Assembly: GCF_010731755.1 (NCBI RefSeq)
Contig: NZ_AP022589.1
Span: 1,116,001-1,180,000 of the forward strand
DNA length: 64,000 bases
Origin: Mycolicibacter minnesotensis
GTDB taxonomy: Bacteria > Actinomycetota > Actinomycetes > Mycobacteriales > Mycobacteriaceae
Reading direction: 5' to 3'
Positions 21,136-32,100 of the stretch are shown here, piece by piece (within the stretch, counting starts at the first letter, position 1; each line of letters begins with the position of its first letter). Both the position numbers and the translations under genes were made by a program. Under the pieces are notes generated by a model, which saw only the letters and a program-made list of their open reading frames with translations, was not told the origin of the DNA and made no database searches.

Positions 21136-21690
21136 TCAGCGGGGAATGCGCGAGGATTCCGGCGCGTCCGCAATGATGGGCCCGCGTCCTTCAGTCAGCG
21201 ATATCGCAGCCTCGATGAGGAAATCCGCGAGCGTCTGGATCGCCTGCCCCGGCGGCAGCGGTTCACAGATGAAGACAGGATTGGCTCGGGTGGCGCGCCG
21301 CATCATGTGATGGCATCCCGGCGCGAACTGCACCCGCTGCACCGTCATATCGTCGGCCCGGTTGGTGAGCGGGTGGGGATTCTGGATGTAGTGGATGCAG
21401 GTTCCCGTGCGGTCGATCCCGTAGCCGCTGAGCGCCGCGGCGCCGGGGTCAACGGTGAGCGGCCAGAACGGCGGCGCGAGGTCGAAGAAGCGCACGATCT
21501 CCCGCCGAGGACCGACCGGCACATGCCGGGTGAGCGATCGCGTCCTACACCGGGTGGCGATGTCGTAGGGACGCACCCGGGAGCCGTGCATGGCATCCAA
21601 GAACACCTCGGCCGCGATCCGGGCCGCAGGCGGCCACTTTTGCTGCGCTAATGCGCCATAACTGTCGTTGACGCATCCAACGGTCAACAT
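21136..21690 (-). CDS. Conserved hypothetical protein divergent from TetR gene
   Basis: I do not recognise a family. A 184-residue soluble-looking protein from ATG 21690 (MLTVGCVNDSYGALAQQKW), rich in aromatic and proline residues in the middle (FFDLAPPFWPLTVDPG) with two His in QFAPGCHHMMRR. No membrane span or signal. It diverges from the TetR gene at 21769, and two palindromes lie between, so it is the likely target of that regulator. Same place as Rv0776c, though shorter than I recall for that gene, so an upstream start or divergence is possible. Confidence 0.65.
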   Translation of the reverse strand: MLTVGCVNDSYGALAQQKWPPAARIAAEVFLDAMHGSRVRPYDIATRCRTRSLTRHVPVGPRREIVRFFDLAPPFWPLTVDPGAAALSGYGIDRTGTCIHYIQNPHPLTNRADDMTVQRVQFAPGCHHMMRRATRANPVFICEPLPPGQAIQTLADFLIEAAISLTEGRGPIIADAPESSRIPR

Positions 21691-21727
21691 GGAGACTCCG
21701 AATGTCGAGAAAAATGGACCGGATCGT

Positions 21728-21758
21728 AGTCTGACACAGACTGCTAGTCGGTGACTAG
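21728..21758. promoter_or_regulatory. Paired palindromes, candidate TetR operator
   Basis: AGTCTG-ACA-CAGACT (21728-21742) and CTAGTC-GGT-GACTAG (21744-21758) are two perfect inverted repeats with 6-bp arms, centres 16 bp apart. Both use AGTC/GACT half sites. They overlap the -35 and -10 candidates of the TetR gene. Confidence 0.6.
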
Positions 21759-21761
21759 GCT
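21731..21761 (+). promoter_or_regulatory. Candidate leaderless promoter of TetR gene
   Basis: CTGACA (21731-21736, one mismatch to TTGACA) and TAGGCT (21756-21761, TANNNT) are 19 bp apart. The -10 ends 7 nt before ATG 21769, so the message would begin at the start codon. Supports ATG 21769 over 21751. Confidence 0.5.
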
Positions 21762-21768
21762 TTGGTCG

Positions 21769-22443
21769 ATGGGTAATGGGAAGCCAACCCGGCGGGACAT
21801 GCATGCTGAGCTCACACGGTCCGCTGTGCTCGACGCCGCCCGTACCTTGTTCGTCTCCCAGGGATTCGACGCAACCTCGGTCGACGAGGTCGCGCAGTTG
21901 TCGCAGTCCAGCAAGGGTGCGGTGTACCACCACTTTCGCGATAAGCAGGCAATTTTCGCCGAGGTATTCCGGGCCAGCCAGGCCGACCTCATGCAGGCCG
22001 TGCTGCCCGGCGCTCTGGAGGCGATGCCCGACGGAGCCAGCCCCTGGGAGCAGGCGCTGCTGGCGATCAGTGCGGTGCTGCGCTGCTACGTCGACAATCA
22101 CGACGCGCGGGTGTTGCTGCGCGAATCGGCCAGCGCCCTGGGCTGGGACCGCAAACAGGCGGTCGACGAGGAACTGGCGCTGCCCCTGCTGCGCGGCGTG
22201 CTCAGCGAGCTGATCGAGGCCGGTGAGGTCCTAGCGCTACCGGTCGGGGTCACCGCCGAACTGCTCTACGCCCTGCTCAGCAAGACCGGTCCGATGATCG
22301 CCGCGGCCGCGGATCCCGCGCAGGCGGTCAGCGAGATCGAACCGGTCTTGTTCGCGTTGCTGAACGGTCTGCGCGGCGAACCGACACCGACGGCGGGCCG
22401 ACCACAGCGGTTGGGCTTCGCCCGACCGCACAACGCACCGTAA
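21769..22443 (+). CDS. TetR-family transcriptional regulator
   Basis: A 224-residue repressor-type regulator. The N-terminal helix-turn-helix lies at about 12-58 (RSAVLDAARTLFVSQGFDAT, then VDEVAQLSQSSKGAVYHHF), with an all-helical ligand-binding C-terminal domain. No RBS upstream; a -10 box 7 nt before the ATG suggests a leaderless start. It probably controls itself and the divergent gene at 21136 through the palindromes between them. Corresponds to Rv0775. Confidence 0.9.
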   Translation: MGNGKPTRRDMHAELTRSAVLDAARTLFVSQGFDATSVDEVAQLSQSSKGAVYHHFRDKQAIFAEVFRASQADLMQAVLPGALEAMPDGASPWEQALLAISAVLRCYVDNHDARVLLRESASALGWDRKQAVDEELALPLLRGVLSELIEAGEVLALPVGVTAELLYALLSKTGPMIAAAADPAQAVSEIEPVLFALLNGLRGEPTPTAGRPQRLGFARPHNAP

Positions 22444-22453
22444 AGGCTGCCGC

Positions 22454-23875
22454 CTACAGCGCGTGCAGGATGTCTTCGACCCGGTCCTTGGCGTCGCCGA
22501 ACAACATGGCGGAGTTCTGCCGGAAGAACAGCGGGTTCTGCACACCCGCGTAGCCCGAAGCCATCGAGCGCTTGAACACGATCACGTTGTCGGCGTCCCA
22601 CACGGTCAGCACCGGCATTCCCGCGATCGGGCTCGACGGGTCTTCGGCGGCGGCCGGGTTGACGGTGTCGTTGGCGCCGATCACCAGGACGACCGAGGTG
22701 TCACCGAAGTCGTCGTTGATCTCGTCCATCTCCAGCACGATGTCGTAGGGCACCTTGGCCTCGGCCAACAGCACATTCATGTGCCCGGGAAGGCGACCGG
22801 CGACCGGGTGAATACCGAAACGCACCTTGACGCCACGGTCGCGCAGCTTGCGGGTGAGTTCGGCGACCCCGTACTGGGCCTGCGCGACAGCCATGCCGTA
22901 TCCCGGGGTGATGATCACCGAGTCCGCGCCGGACAGCAGTTCGGCCACGCCTTCGGCGGTGATCTCGCGGTGCTCGCCGTAGTCCTTGTCCTCCGACGGA
23001 CCGGCCTCGATCCCGAAGCCACCGGCGATCACCGAGATGAAGGAGCGGTTCATCGCCTTGCACATGATGTAGGACAGGTAGGCACCCGAGGAACCGACCA
23101 ACGCGCCGGTGATGATCAGCAGGTCGTTGGAGAGCAGGAAGCCCGAGGCCGCCGCCGCCCAGCCCGAGTAGCTGTTGAGCATGGAAACGACCACCGGCAT
23201 GTCGCCGCCGCCGATAGAGGCCACCAAGTGCCACCCCAGCGCCAACGCCAGCACGGTGACCGCGATCAGCAACCACAGCTGCGGCTCGTAGACGAACCAC
23301 ACCGTGCAGGCCACGAACGCGACTAGGGCACCGATGTTCAGGAAGTTCTTGCCGGGCAGCATCAGCGGGTTGGACTTCATCCGCGCCGAGAGCTTGAGGT
23401 TGGCCACGATCGACCCGGTGAAGGTCACCGCACCGATGAACACCCCGATGAACACCTCGGCGGAGTGAATTCCCAGCAGACCCGAGGCCGCCAGCTCCTG
23501 CGCGTCGGGCCCGTTCCTGGCTGCCTCGACATGCAGGTAGCCGTTCCAGCCGACCAGGACGGCAGCCAACCCGACAAACGAGTGCAGCAGCGCGATCAGC
23601 TCGGGCATGCCGGTCATCTCGACGACTTTGGCGCGCCACAAACCGATCGCCGCACCCACCACGGTCGCGCCGATCAACAGCGCCAGACCAGCAGGCTGGA
23701 TGCAGTGGTTGACGGCCAAGGCGATGGTCGCCACCAACGCCACTGCCATCCCCAGAATGCCGAAGCTATTGCCGGCCTTGGACGTCTCGTGCTTGCTCAG
23801 TCCAGCCAGCGCCAGGATGAACAGCAACGCCGCGACGATGTATGCCGCCGAGGCGGCGGTCTCAACAGAAAACAT
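22454..23875 (-). CDS. pntB: NAD(P) transhydrogenase subunit beta
   Basis: Membrane subunit (473 residues) of the proton-translocating transhydrogenase that makes NADPH from NADH. About nine hydrophobic helices fill residues 1-270; the cytosolic NADP-binding domain III follows with [13 protein letters not shown] and [14 protein letters not shown]. It follows pntA by 35 bp and ends 11 bp from the convergent TetR gene. Confidence 0.95.
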   Translation of the reverse strand: MFSVETAASAAYIVAALLFILALAGLSKHETSKAGNSFGILGMAVALVATIALAVNHCIQPAGLALLIGATVVGAAIGLWRAKVVEMTGMPELIALLHSFVGLAAVLVGWNGYLHVEAARNGPDAQELAASGLLGIHSAEVFIGVFIGAVTFTGSIVANLKLSARMKSNPLMLPGKNFLNIGALVAFVACTVWFVYEPQLWLLIAVTVLALALGWHLVASIGGGDMPVVVSMLNSYSGWAAAASGFLLSNDLLIITGALVGSSGAYLSYIMCKAMNRSFISVIAGGFGIEAGPSEDKDYGEHREITAEGVAELLSGADSVIITPGYGMAVAQAQYGVAELTRKLRDRGVKVRFGIHPVAGRLPGHMNVLLAEAKVPYDIVLEMDEINDDFGDTSVVLVIGANDTVNPAAAEDPSSPIAGMPVLTVWDADNVIVFKRSMASGYAGVQNPLFFRQNSAMLFGDAKDRVEDILHAL

Positions 23876-23910
23876 AAGCGGGGTCTACTCCAAGTCGGGG
23901 TGCGCAGCGC

Positions 23911-25434
23911 TTAGCTGCGGGAGAACATGGCGAGCATGCGGCGGGTCACCGCAAAACCACCGAAGATGTTGATGCTGGCCAGCAGGATCGCCGCAGCGGC
24001 CAAACTCGTGATAATCGCGTCACCGTGGCCGATCTGCAGCAGCGCGCCGACCACGATGATTCCCGAGATCGCATTGGTCACCGACATGAGCGGCGTGTGC
24101 AGCGCGTGGTGCACATGGCCGATCACGTAGTAACCGATCACGATCGCCAGCGCAAAGACGATGAGGTGCACCTGCAGCGCTGCCGGAGCCATCGCGACCA
24201 GCGCGAACAGCACCGCAGCGGCCGCGACCACCACACCCAGTCGGCGCCCGGCCGACATCGGCTCCTTCTTCGCCTGCGCGACCACCGGGGCTTCGGCGAC
24301 CTTGGCCGGAGCGGCCGAGACCTGCACCGGCGGCGGCGGCCACGTCGACTCGCCGTCGCGAACCACGGTCATCGACCGCTGCACCACGTCGTCGAAGTCC
24401 AGCACCAGCTGGCCGTCTTTGCCCGGGGTCATCAGCTTCATCAGGTTGACCAGGTTGGTGCCGTAGAGCTGCGACGCCTGGGCGGGCAACCGGCCGGCCA
24501 GGTCGGTGTATCCGATGATCGTCACCCCGTTGTCGGTGACGACGGCCTGATCCTTGACAGTGCCCTCGACGTTGCCGCCGTTGGCCGCGGCCATGTCGAC
24601 GATCACGCTGCCCGGCTTCATCGACGCCACCATGTCCGCGGTGATGATCCGCGGTGCGGGCCGACCCGGGATGAGCGCGGTGGTGACGATGATGTCGACA
24701 TCGGCGCACTGGTCGGCGTAGAGCTGAGCCTCGCGCACCTTGTAGTCGTCGCTCATCTCCTTGGCGTAGCCGGTGGCAGACACCTCGGTCTCGGTCGACT
24801 CGATCGACAGGTACTCGCCACCGAGCGACCGCACCTGATCAGCCACTTCCGGCCGCGGGTCAGTAGCCCGCACGATCGCCCCGAGGCTGCCGGCGGCACC
24901 GATGGCGGCCAGACCTGCCACCCCGGCACCCACCACCAATACCTTGGCCGGCGGGACCTTGCCCGCCGCGGTCACCTGGCCGGTGAAAAACCGGCCGAAG
25001 ACATGGGCAGCCTCGATCACGGCGCGGTAGCCGGCGATGTTGGCCATCGAGCTCAGGACGTCCAGCGACTGCGCGCGGGAGATCCGCGGGACCGCGTCCA
25101 TGGACAGCGCTGTGATCGGCCGACGCGCCAGATCCTCAACCCGATCAGGGTTCAATGCCGGCGCCAGCAGGCTCACCAATGTCGCCCCCGGCTTCATCCC
25201 GTCCAGCTGCTCGGCCGACGGGGCGTTGACACCGAAGACGATGTCCGCGCTGCGTGCGTCGCCGATAGTGGCCCCAGCCTCGGTGTACGCCTCGTCAGCG
25301 AACGATGACGCCGTTCCGGCACCGGAATCCACGACGACGTCGTAGCCGAGTTTGGTCAGTGCAGCGACCGTCGTCGGCGTCGCCGACACACGCGTCTCAC
25401 CAGGCTGCGCCTCGGATAGGACACCGATATTCAT
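23911..25434 (-). CDS. pntA: NAD(P) transhydrogenase subunit alpha (fused PntAa-PntAb)
   Basis: A 507-residue alpha subunit. The NAD-binding domain I fills about 1-375 ([41 protein letters not shown]), a Pro/Ala-rich linker about 376-395, then the membrane part with three to four spans ([18 protein letters not shown] to the C-terminus). In H37Rv these halves are separate genes (pntAa and pntAb, Rv0155/Rv0156) at a different locus; here they form one frame as in E. coli. ATG 25434 (MNIGVLSE) chosen over 25449. A palindrome lies about 60 bp upstream. Confidence 0.93.
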   Translation of the reverse strand: MNIGVLSEAQPGETRVSATPTTVAALTKLGYDVVVDSGAGTASSFADEAYTEAGATIGDARSADIVFGVNAPSAEQLDGMKPGATLVSLLAPALNPDRVEDLARRPITALSMDAVPRISRAQSLDVLSSMANIAGYRAVIEAAHVFGRFFTGQVTAAGKVPPAKVLVVGAGVAGLAAIGAAGSLGAIVRATDPRPEVADQVRSLGGEYLSIESTETEVSATGYAKEMSDDYKVREAQLYADQCADVDIIVTTALIPGRPAPRIITADMVASMKPGSVIVDMAAANGGNVEGTVKDQAVVTDNGVTIIGYTDLAGRLPAQASQLYGTNLVNLMKLMTPGKDGQLVLDFDDVVQRSMTVVRDGESTWPPPPVQVSAAPAKVAEAPVVAQAKKEPMSAGRRLGVVVAAAAVLFALVAMAPAALQVHLIVFALAIVIGYYVIGHVHHALHTPLMSVTNAISGIIVVGALLQIGHGDAIITSLAAAAILLASINIFGGFAVTRRMLAMFSRS

Positions 25435-25492
25435 GACGTAGCTCTCCACATTCGCATCTCTTCGCCATCTTCGGGCGGCCGACTCCCCTTGT

Positions 25493-25505
25493 TAACTGCA
25501 AGTTA
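25493..25505. promoter_or_regulatory. Palindrome upstream of pntA, candidate TetR operator
   Basis: TAACT-GCA-AGTTA, perfect 5-bp arms with 3-nt centre, flanked by TTGT and ACAA four bases out. It lies between the TetR stop (25551) and the pntA start (25434), in a locally AT-rich promoter-like stretch. Confidence 0.5.
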
Positions 25506-25550
25506 CAAAAATCCGACAAGAGGATCGCCGCAGCATACCGCGCGGCCGAA

Positions 25551-26171
25551 TCAGGCCGACACCGCGCGCTGATCAAGTGGAGCGAGCATATCGATGACAT
25601 CGACGACCGCGGCTCGTGCTGCTACCCGCGGCCGTTGGAGGTCATCGACCAGCGCCGCCATCACCGCTCCATCGACCATACAAACCAGCGCATATGCCAT
25701 CTCGACCCGCGCGATCCGACCGGAACGTTCGACGGCTTCGGTGACGGCTTCCGACCGTTGATGCAGGATCCGGCGCTGGATGTCGCGCAGCGCCGGCTGA
25801 CGGGAGCAGACAATGTAGCGCTCGTAGCGCGACACCAGCTGCTCGGCGACCCGCTCGCCGCTGTCTACCCCGACCAGTAGCTCGACCAGAATGTCCGCGG
25901 TGGTCTCGGCGCTACGCCGGCGCCGAGACAAGTCGGTGACGCGGGCGCGCAACTGCGCGACCTCCAGCATCTCGATGTGTTCCACCGCATGGGCGATGAG
26001 GTCGTCGAGGGACGAGAAGTAGTAGGTCGTCGATGCCAACGGCAGACCGGCCCGACGCGCGACGGCACGATGTCCTACCGCGTCGAATCCACCCTCGCGC
26101 AGCAGCTCAGCGGCAGCGCCGATCAGCGCATACCGTCGCCGTTCGCCCTTAGGCGTCACTGCTGTCATCAC
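25551..26171 (-). CDS. TetR-family regulator linked to pntAB
   Basis: A 206-residue TetR protein: DNA-binding helices in AAELLREGGFDAVGHRAVARRAGLPLASTTYYF (roughly 17-50), then a helical ligand domain. It reads in the same direction as pntA, 116 bp upstream, and the intervening region has a TetR-like palindrome. In H37Rv a TetR gene (Rv0158) also neighbours the pnt genes, so the regulator-transhydrogenase link appears to be kept even though the locus differs. Start could be 26171 or the next ATG, 26168. Divergent from the esterase at 26247. Confidence 0.88.
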   Translation of the reverse strand: MMTAVTPKGERRRYALIGAAAELLREGGFDAVGHRAVARRAGLPLASTTYYFSSLDDLIAHAVEHIEMLEVAQLRARVTDLSRRRRSAETTADILVELLVGVDSGERVAEQLVSRYERYIVCSRQPALRDIQRRILHQRSEAVTEAVERSGRIARVEMAYALVCMVDGAVMAALVDDLQRPRVAARAAVVDVIDMLAPLDQRAVSA

Positions 26172-26246
26172 GCGTAGATGCTGCCAGCCCGAGTATCACC
26201 GCATCATGCGTTTCCGCCTTTTTCCGACAAACGGCGACCCGCTGGC

Positions 26247-27089
26247 ATGATGGCCGACATGCCGGAACTGAGCCGACGCGCGGTCCTGCGCCTGGGTGCC
26301 GCCGCGAGTGCCCTGGGCGTTGTGGGGGCGAGCTCTTTAGGTGGTGCCCGACGAGCACAGGCCGCCCCCTCGCAGGGCGCGCCGACGATGGTCACCGGGG
26401 CCTTCACCTCCGCCGCGCGCGGCGGCGCCACCACCAACTGGGCGATCGCCAGGCCGCCGGGTCAGGCCGGCTCGCTGCGTCCACTGATCGCGCTGCATGG
26501 CAAAGGCAGCGATGCCGCCACGGTGATGGCCGGGGGCGTGGAGCAGGGCCTGGCAGAAGCCGTCGACGCCGGGCTGCCGCCCTTCGCGGTGGTCGCCGTC
26601 GATGGTGGCGGGAGCTACTGGCACCGACGGGCCTCCGGGGAGGATTCGGGCGCCATGGTGACCGACGAGTTGTTGCCGTTGCTGGCCGATCAGGGCTTGG
26701 ACACCTCGCGGGTGGCATTCATCGGCTGGTCAATGGGCGGTTACGGCGCGCTGCTGCTGGGCGGCAGACTCGGCCCGCGCAGGACAGCGGCCATCTGCGC
26801 CGTCAGCCCCGCCCTGTGGATGACGGCCGGCGCGACGGCACCGGGCGCCTTTGACGGCCCTACGGACTACGCCGCGAACTCGGTGTTCGGGATGCCTGCT
26901 TTGGCGTCGATCCCGATCCGGGTGGACTGCGGAGATGCCGACCCGTTCGCCGCCGCGACCCAGGCCTTTATCGCCCAGCTGCCCAGCCCGCCGGCGGGTG
27001 GGTTCTCCCCCGGCGGGCATGACGGGTCGTACTGGAGTTCTCAGCTGCCCGCGGAGTTGACCTGGATCGCCCCGCTGCTGACGGCCTAG
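26247..27089 (+). CDS. Tat-exported alpha/beta-hydrolase esterase
   Basis: Predicted exported esterase of 280 residues. The N-terminus LSRRAVLRLGAAASALGVVG has a twin-arginine motif (Arg10-Arg11), then RAQAAPSQG with a signal-peptidase site near residue 40. Catalytic Ser162 in GWSMGGYG; Asp is probably in DCGDADPF and His in PGGHDGSY. Fits the mycolyl-esterase-like D superfamily of exported mycobacterial esterases; substrate unknown. Same place and type as Rv0774c. Starts at 26247, 26250 or 26259 are all in frame. Confidence 0.85.
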   Translation: MMADMPELSRRAVLRLGAAASALGVVGASSLGGARRAQAAPSQGAPTMVTGAFTSAARGGATTNWAIARPPGQAGSLRPLIALHGKGSDAATVMAGGVEQGLAEAVDAGLPPFAVVAVDGGGSYWHRRASGEDSGAMVTDELLPLLADQGLDTSRVAFIGWSMGGYGALLLGGRLGPRRTAAICAVSPALWMTAGATAPGAFDGPTDYAANSVFGMPALASIPIRVDCGDADPFAAATQAFIAQLPSPPAGGFSPGGHDGSYWSSQLPAELTWIAPLLTA

Positions 27090-27119
27090 ACCCGGCCGCT
27101 CCGCGGCGCCTCAGAGCGA

Positions 27120-27713
27120 CTACTGGCAGAGCTTGCCCAACGTGGTGATGTGGTTGTCGAGGTCATGCCCCAACTGCTCGCGCTCCGAGTTCGGTTGCCC
27201 GACAAGGTAGCTGAGGTTCAGACGCTCCAGCGCGCCCGCCATCTTCTCGGTGGATTCCACAACGTCTTCGGGCGTCGCGGGCTCAGCGTCCAACCGGCCG
27301 CGCAGGTATGCCGCGCCCGCGGTCAGCGACAACCGGGCGTTGGCGGCCACCGCGAGTTGGGCGATGGGGTTTTCCGGGTCCGGGTTCTTCATGTGCATGT
27401 TGTTGGCCACCGCTTGACGCGCCATCACGACGGCGTCGCAGACATTTTTCTTGGCGTCGTCGGCCTGCTGGGCACTGAACTTGCCGCCCGATGAGGAGCC
27501 CGATGACGGATGCCAGAAAGCTGCCACCGCCGCACCGCCGAGCAGCCCTGCGACCAGGGCGACCGCCGCCGCAATCAGCAGGGGAACGATGGTCGAGGGA
27601 GCCGCGGCCGGCGCCGGAGCCGGAATCGACCGCCGCCTCTCCGGGGTCACACTTTTTGCCGGGGGATCCTGCTTTTCGGATTCAGTGGACTCCGGTTCGG
27701 TTTCGTCAGCCAT
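27120..27713 (-). CDS. One-span membrane protein, hypothetical
   Basis: A 197-residue protein. An acidic N-terminus (1-20) and a Pro/Ala-rich stretch precede one strong hydrophobic segment TIVPLLIAAAVALVAGLLGGAAVAAFW (about 41-67), followed by a helical extracytoplasmic region (VCDAVVMARQAVANNMHM). The layout resembles many mycobacterial one-span cell-envelope proteins, but I do not recognise a family. Convergent with the esterase gene (30 bp apart) and 30 bp after purD on the same strand, so possibly co-transcribed with it. Confidence 0.75.
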   Translation of the reverse strand: MADETEPESTESEKQDPPAKSVTPERRRSIPAPAPAAAPSTIVPLLIAAAVALVAGLLGGAAVAAFWHPSSGSSSGGKFSAQQADDAKKNVCDAVVMARQAVANNMHMKNPDPENPIAQLAVAANARLSLTAGAAYLRGRLDAEPATPEDVVESTEKMAGALERLNLSYLVGQPNSEREQLGHDLDNHITTLGKLCQ

Positions 27714-27743
27714 GTCACACAGGATAGCGGTACACGCGTCGGG

Positions 27744-29012
<1,269 letters not shown>

Positions 29013-29137
29013 GGGCGCCACTCCTCTCTGAGTTTCGCCCCGCTAGGCCGTCGGCGAGACTCGCGACACAGGATATATAGCGTCGGTTACTACGGATGGC
29101 GCTGCATGCCTCCAGGCGTGCAGGCCCGGCAAACGGG

Positions 29138-32100
29138 TCAGGCCGGGGCGCCCGGCGTGCCGGCCTGGCCGCCCGAACCTGCCTGTCCGCCCGACCCACC
29201 CGTGCCCGCGGCTCCGGCGGTGCCGCCCGCGCCGCCCTGCCCGGGGCTGCCGCCGTTGTATCCGGCGATTCCGTTGGCGCCGTTACCGCCGACGCCGCCG
29301 TTGCCACCGTCACCGTTCTCGCTGCCCTCCGTAGTCCCACCACGGCTAGCCGAGACGCCCGGGCTGCTGGCACCGGCATTGCCACCGGAGCCGCCGGTGC
29401 CGCCGATGCCACCGGAGCCGTTATTGCGATAGATCTCGCCGTTCGCGCCGGCCCCACCGTCGCCGCCGTAGGCACCGCTGCCGCCGATCCCATCCGTGCC
29501 AATGCTTCCAGCGTTCCCGCCGTCACCACCGCGCCCGCCGTTACCGCCGTAGCCGTTGTTCGCGTCGATCCGGCCGGTCCTGCCATTTCCACCGATACCG
29601 CCGTTACCGCCGTTACCGGCCTGGCCCGAGGCAGCGCCGGCATTGCCACCATGACCGCCACTGCCGCCGTTGCCGCCGTAGCTGTTGTTGGCGGTCGAAG
29701 TGCTGTCGGCACCGTTGCCGCCGTCGCCGGCATCGCCGCCACGACTCACGGTCGGTCCGGCGGTGCCGACCGATCCACTCTGCCCGCCGTTGCCGCCGCT
29801 ACCACCGTTGCCGCCGTAGCCATTGTTGTAGCCCAGCTGGCCGTCGTCGCCGTGACCACCGTTACCGCCGTCCCCGCCGGCTCCGGCCTGCCCAGTGCTG
29901 TTGGCTGCGCTTCCGCCAGTCCCACCTTGCCCGCCGTTGCCGCCGTAGCCGTTGTTGTAGCCGACGCGTCCATCAGCACCGTCACCGCCGGCGCCTCCGG
30001 TACCACCGTTGCCCACCTGGCCGGTGCTTCCCACCGTGCCGGCCAGCCCACCGGTCCCGCCGCTGCCGCCGCTGCCGCCGTAGCCGTTGTTGTATCCGAC
30101 TTGTCCGTGAGCACCCGCGCCGCCATCGCCGCCGACACCACCGCCACCGGCCGTACCGGTCCCATTGCCGGCATTGCCGCCCAGGCCACCGATTCCACCG
30201 GTGCCGCCTTGACCGTTGTTGTGCGTCACGTCGCCGGCCACACCCGTGCCGCCGGCACCGCCGTCGCCACCGTTACCGGCAGCACCGCCGAGGCCAACAG
30301 TCCCAGCCAGTCCACCGGTACCGCCATTGCCGCCGTGAGCTCCGGTGCCACTGTTGTAGCCACGCACGCCGTCGGCACCGGCACCTCCGATACCACCGGT
30401 ACCGCCATTACCGACCTGACCGGCGGCCCCTCCGGCGTTGCCGCCATTGCCACCCGTGCCACCGGTGCCGCCGTAGCCGTTGTTGACCCCGAAATCGCCG
30501 GTGGCACCCGCGCCGCCCTTACCGCCTTCGCCACCGTCACCGACCGCGCCGTCCGAGCCCATCACAGATCCACCGAGGCCACCCTTGCCGCCGGTGCCTC
30601 CATTACCGCCATTGCCGCCGCGGCCGGCGCCGGACTGCATGCTGGTGGCGTCCGCACCGTTGGCTCCGTTGCCTCCCGTACCGCCGCTACCGCCGTTACC
30701 GTGGTCGCCGCCGTTGCCACCGTTGCCGCCGGCACCACCGTTGGCAGCGGTCTGGCCGGTGCCGACAGGCGGGGCCGGGGTGTAGCCGGCGCCGCCGTCT
30801 CCACCGTTTCCGACGATGCTGCCGGCAGGAGTGCTGCCGGAGGTGCCGGCGAGGCCAGCACCGTTCGAACCGACTCCCGCCGTCCCGGCGGCGCCTCCGT
30901 GCCCGACGTTGCCGCCGTTACCGCCGTTACCGCCGGTGGTGTGAGTGGCGATCCCGGAGGCACCGTTACCGCCGTCACCGGGGTCAGCGCCGTTACCGCC
31001 GCTTCCGGCATTGCCGCCGGCACCTTGCGTTCCGGCGGTGCCGGTGCCGTTGTTGAGGGTGCCCGCAGCGCCGCCGTCGCCACCGTTTCCGCCCTGCCCG
31101 CCGGCTCCGCCGTTGCCGCCGTTGCCGCCGTTGCCGGTCCCGCCGTTTGCGAAGCTGCCGGTAGACCCGTCATTGCCGATGCCACCGTTGCCACCATTGG
31201 CTCCGTGGCCGCCGTTTCCTCCGGATCCGGCATTGCCGGCTTGGGTTCCGCTGGCTCCGCCTGCGCCACCCTGACCGCCCGATCCGCCGATGCCGCCGGT
31301 GTTTCCTGATGCACCCGGGTTCTGCCCGTCGGTACCTTGCGCGCCGGTTGCGCCATCACCACCGTGTCCGCCGCTGCCGCCATTGCCGCGGTCGCCGCCA
31401 TTGCCGCCTGCTCCGCCGTTCCCACCATTGAGGCTCGCTGGGGCGCGGTCGTCGCTGCCGGCGTCGTAGCCGTTACCGCCGTTGCCGCCGTTGCCGACGA
31501 CACCGGTCACGCCGTTGCCGGCAGTTCCGTCTTGGCCCGCGGTACCGGTGCCGGCACCACCGCCTGTGCCAGCCGCGCCACTTGCGCCGCCTGCTCCGGC
31601 AGCACCGGCGTTGCCACCATCGCCGCCGTTGCCGCCGGCGAGGTGGGTTGAGTTGCCGTCCTTGCCGTCGCCGCCATCGCCCGGGGTGCCGGCGTCGCCA
31701 CCGTTGCCGCCATTGCCGCCGCTGCCGTTGGCGCCTGCCGCGCCGCCAGCCGAGGAGGCTCCACCGTTGCCGCCCTGACCGCCGCTACCACCAGCGCCAC
31801 CGTTGCCGCCGTCGCCGGCGGTGCCGCCGTGGGTTCCCGCCGCGGCGGCGCCGTCGCCGGCTGCGTCATAACCGTCGCGGCCTTGGCCACCGTTGCCGCC
31901 CTGACCACCGTTGCCGCCGCTACCGCCAGCGCCACCGATAGCCCCAGTACCACCGTGGCCACCGGAGCCGGCCGCGCCGCCTCTACCGCCTTCTTGACCG
32001 TTGTCGCCGGAGTTGACTCCGCTCAGGCCGTGATAGCCCGCGCCGCCATCCCCACCGTTGCCACCGTCGCCGCCATTGCCCTGAGTGCCGTCGAACCCGC

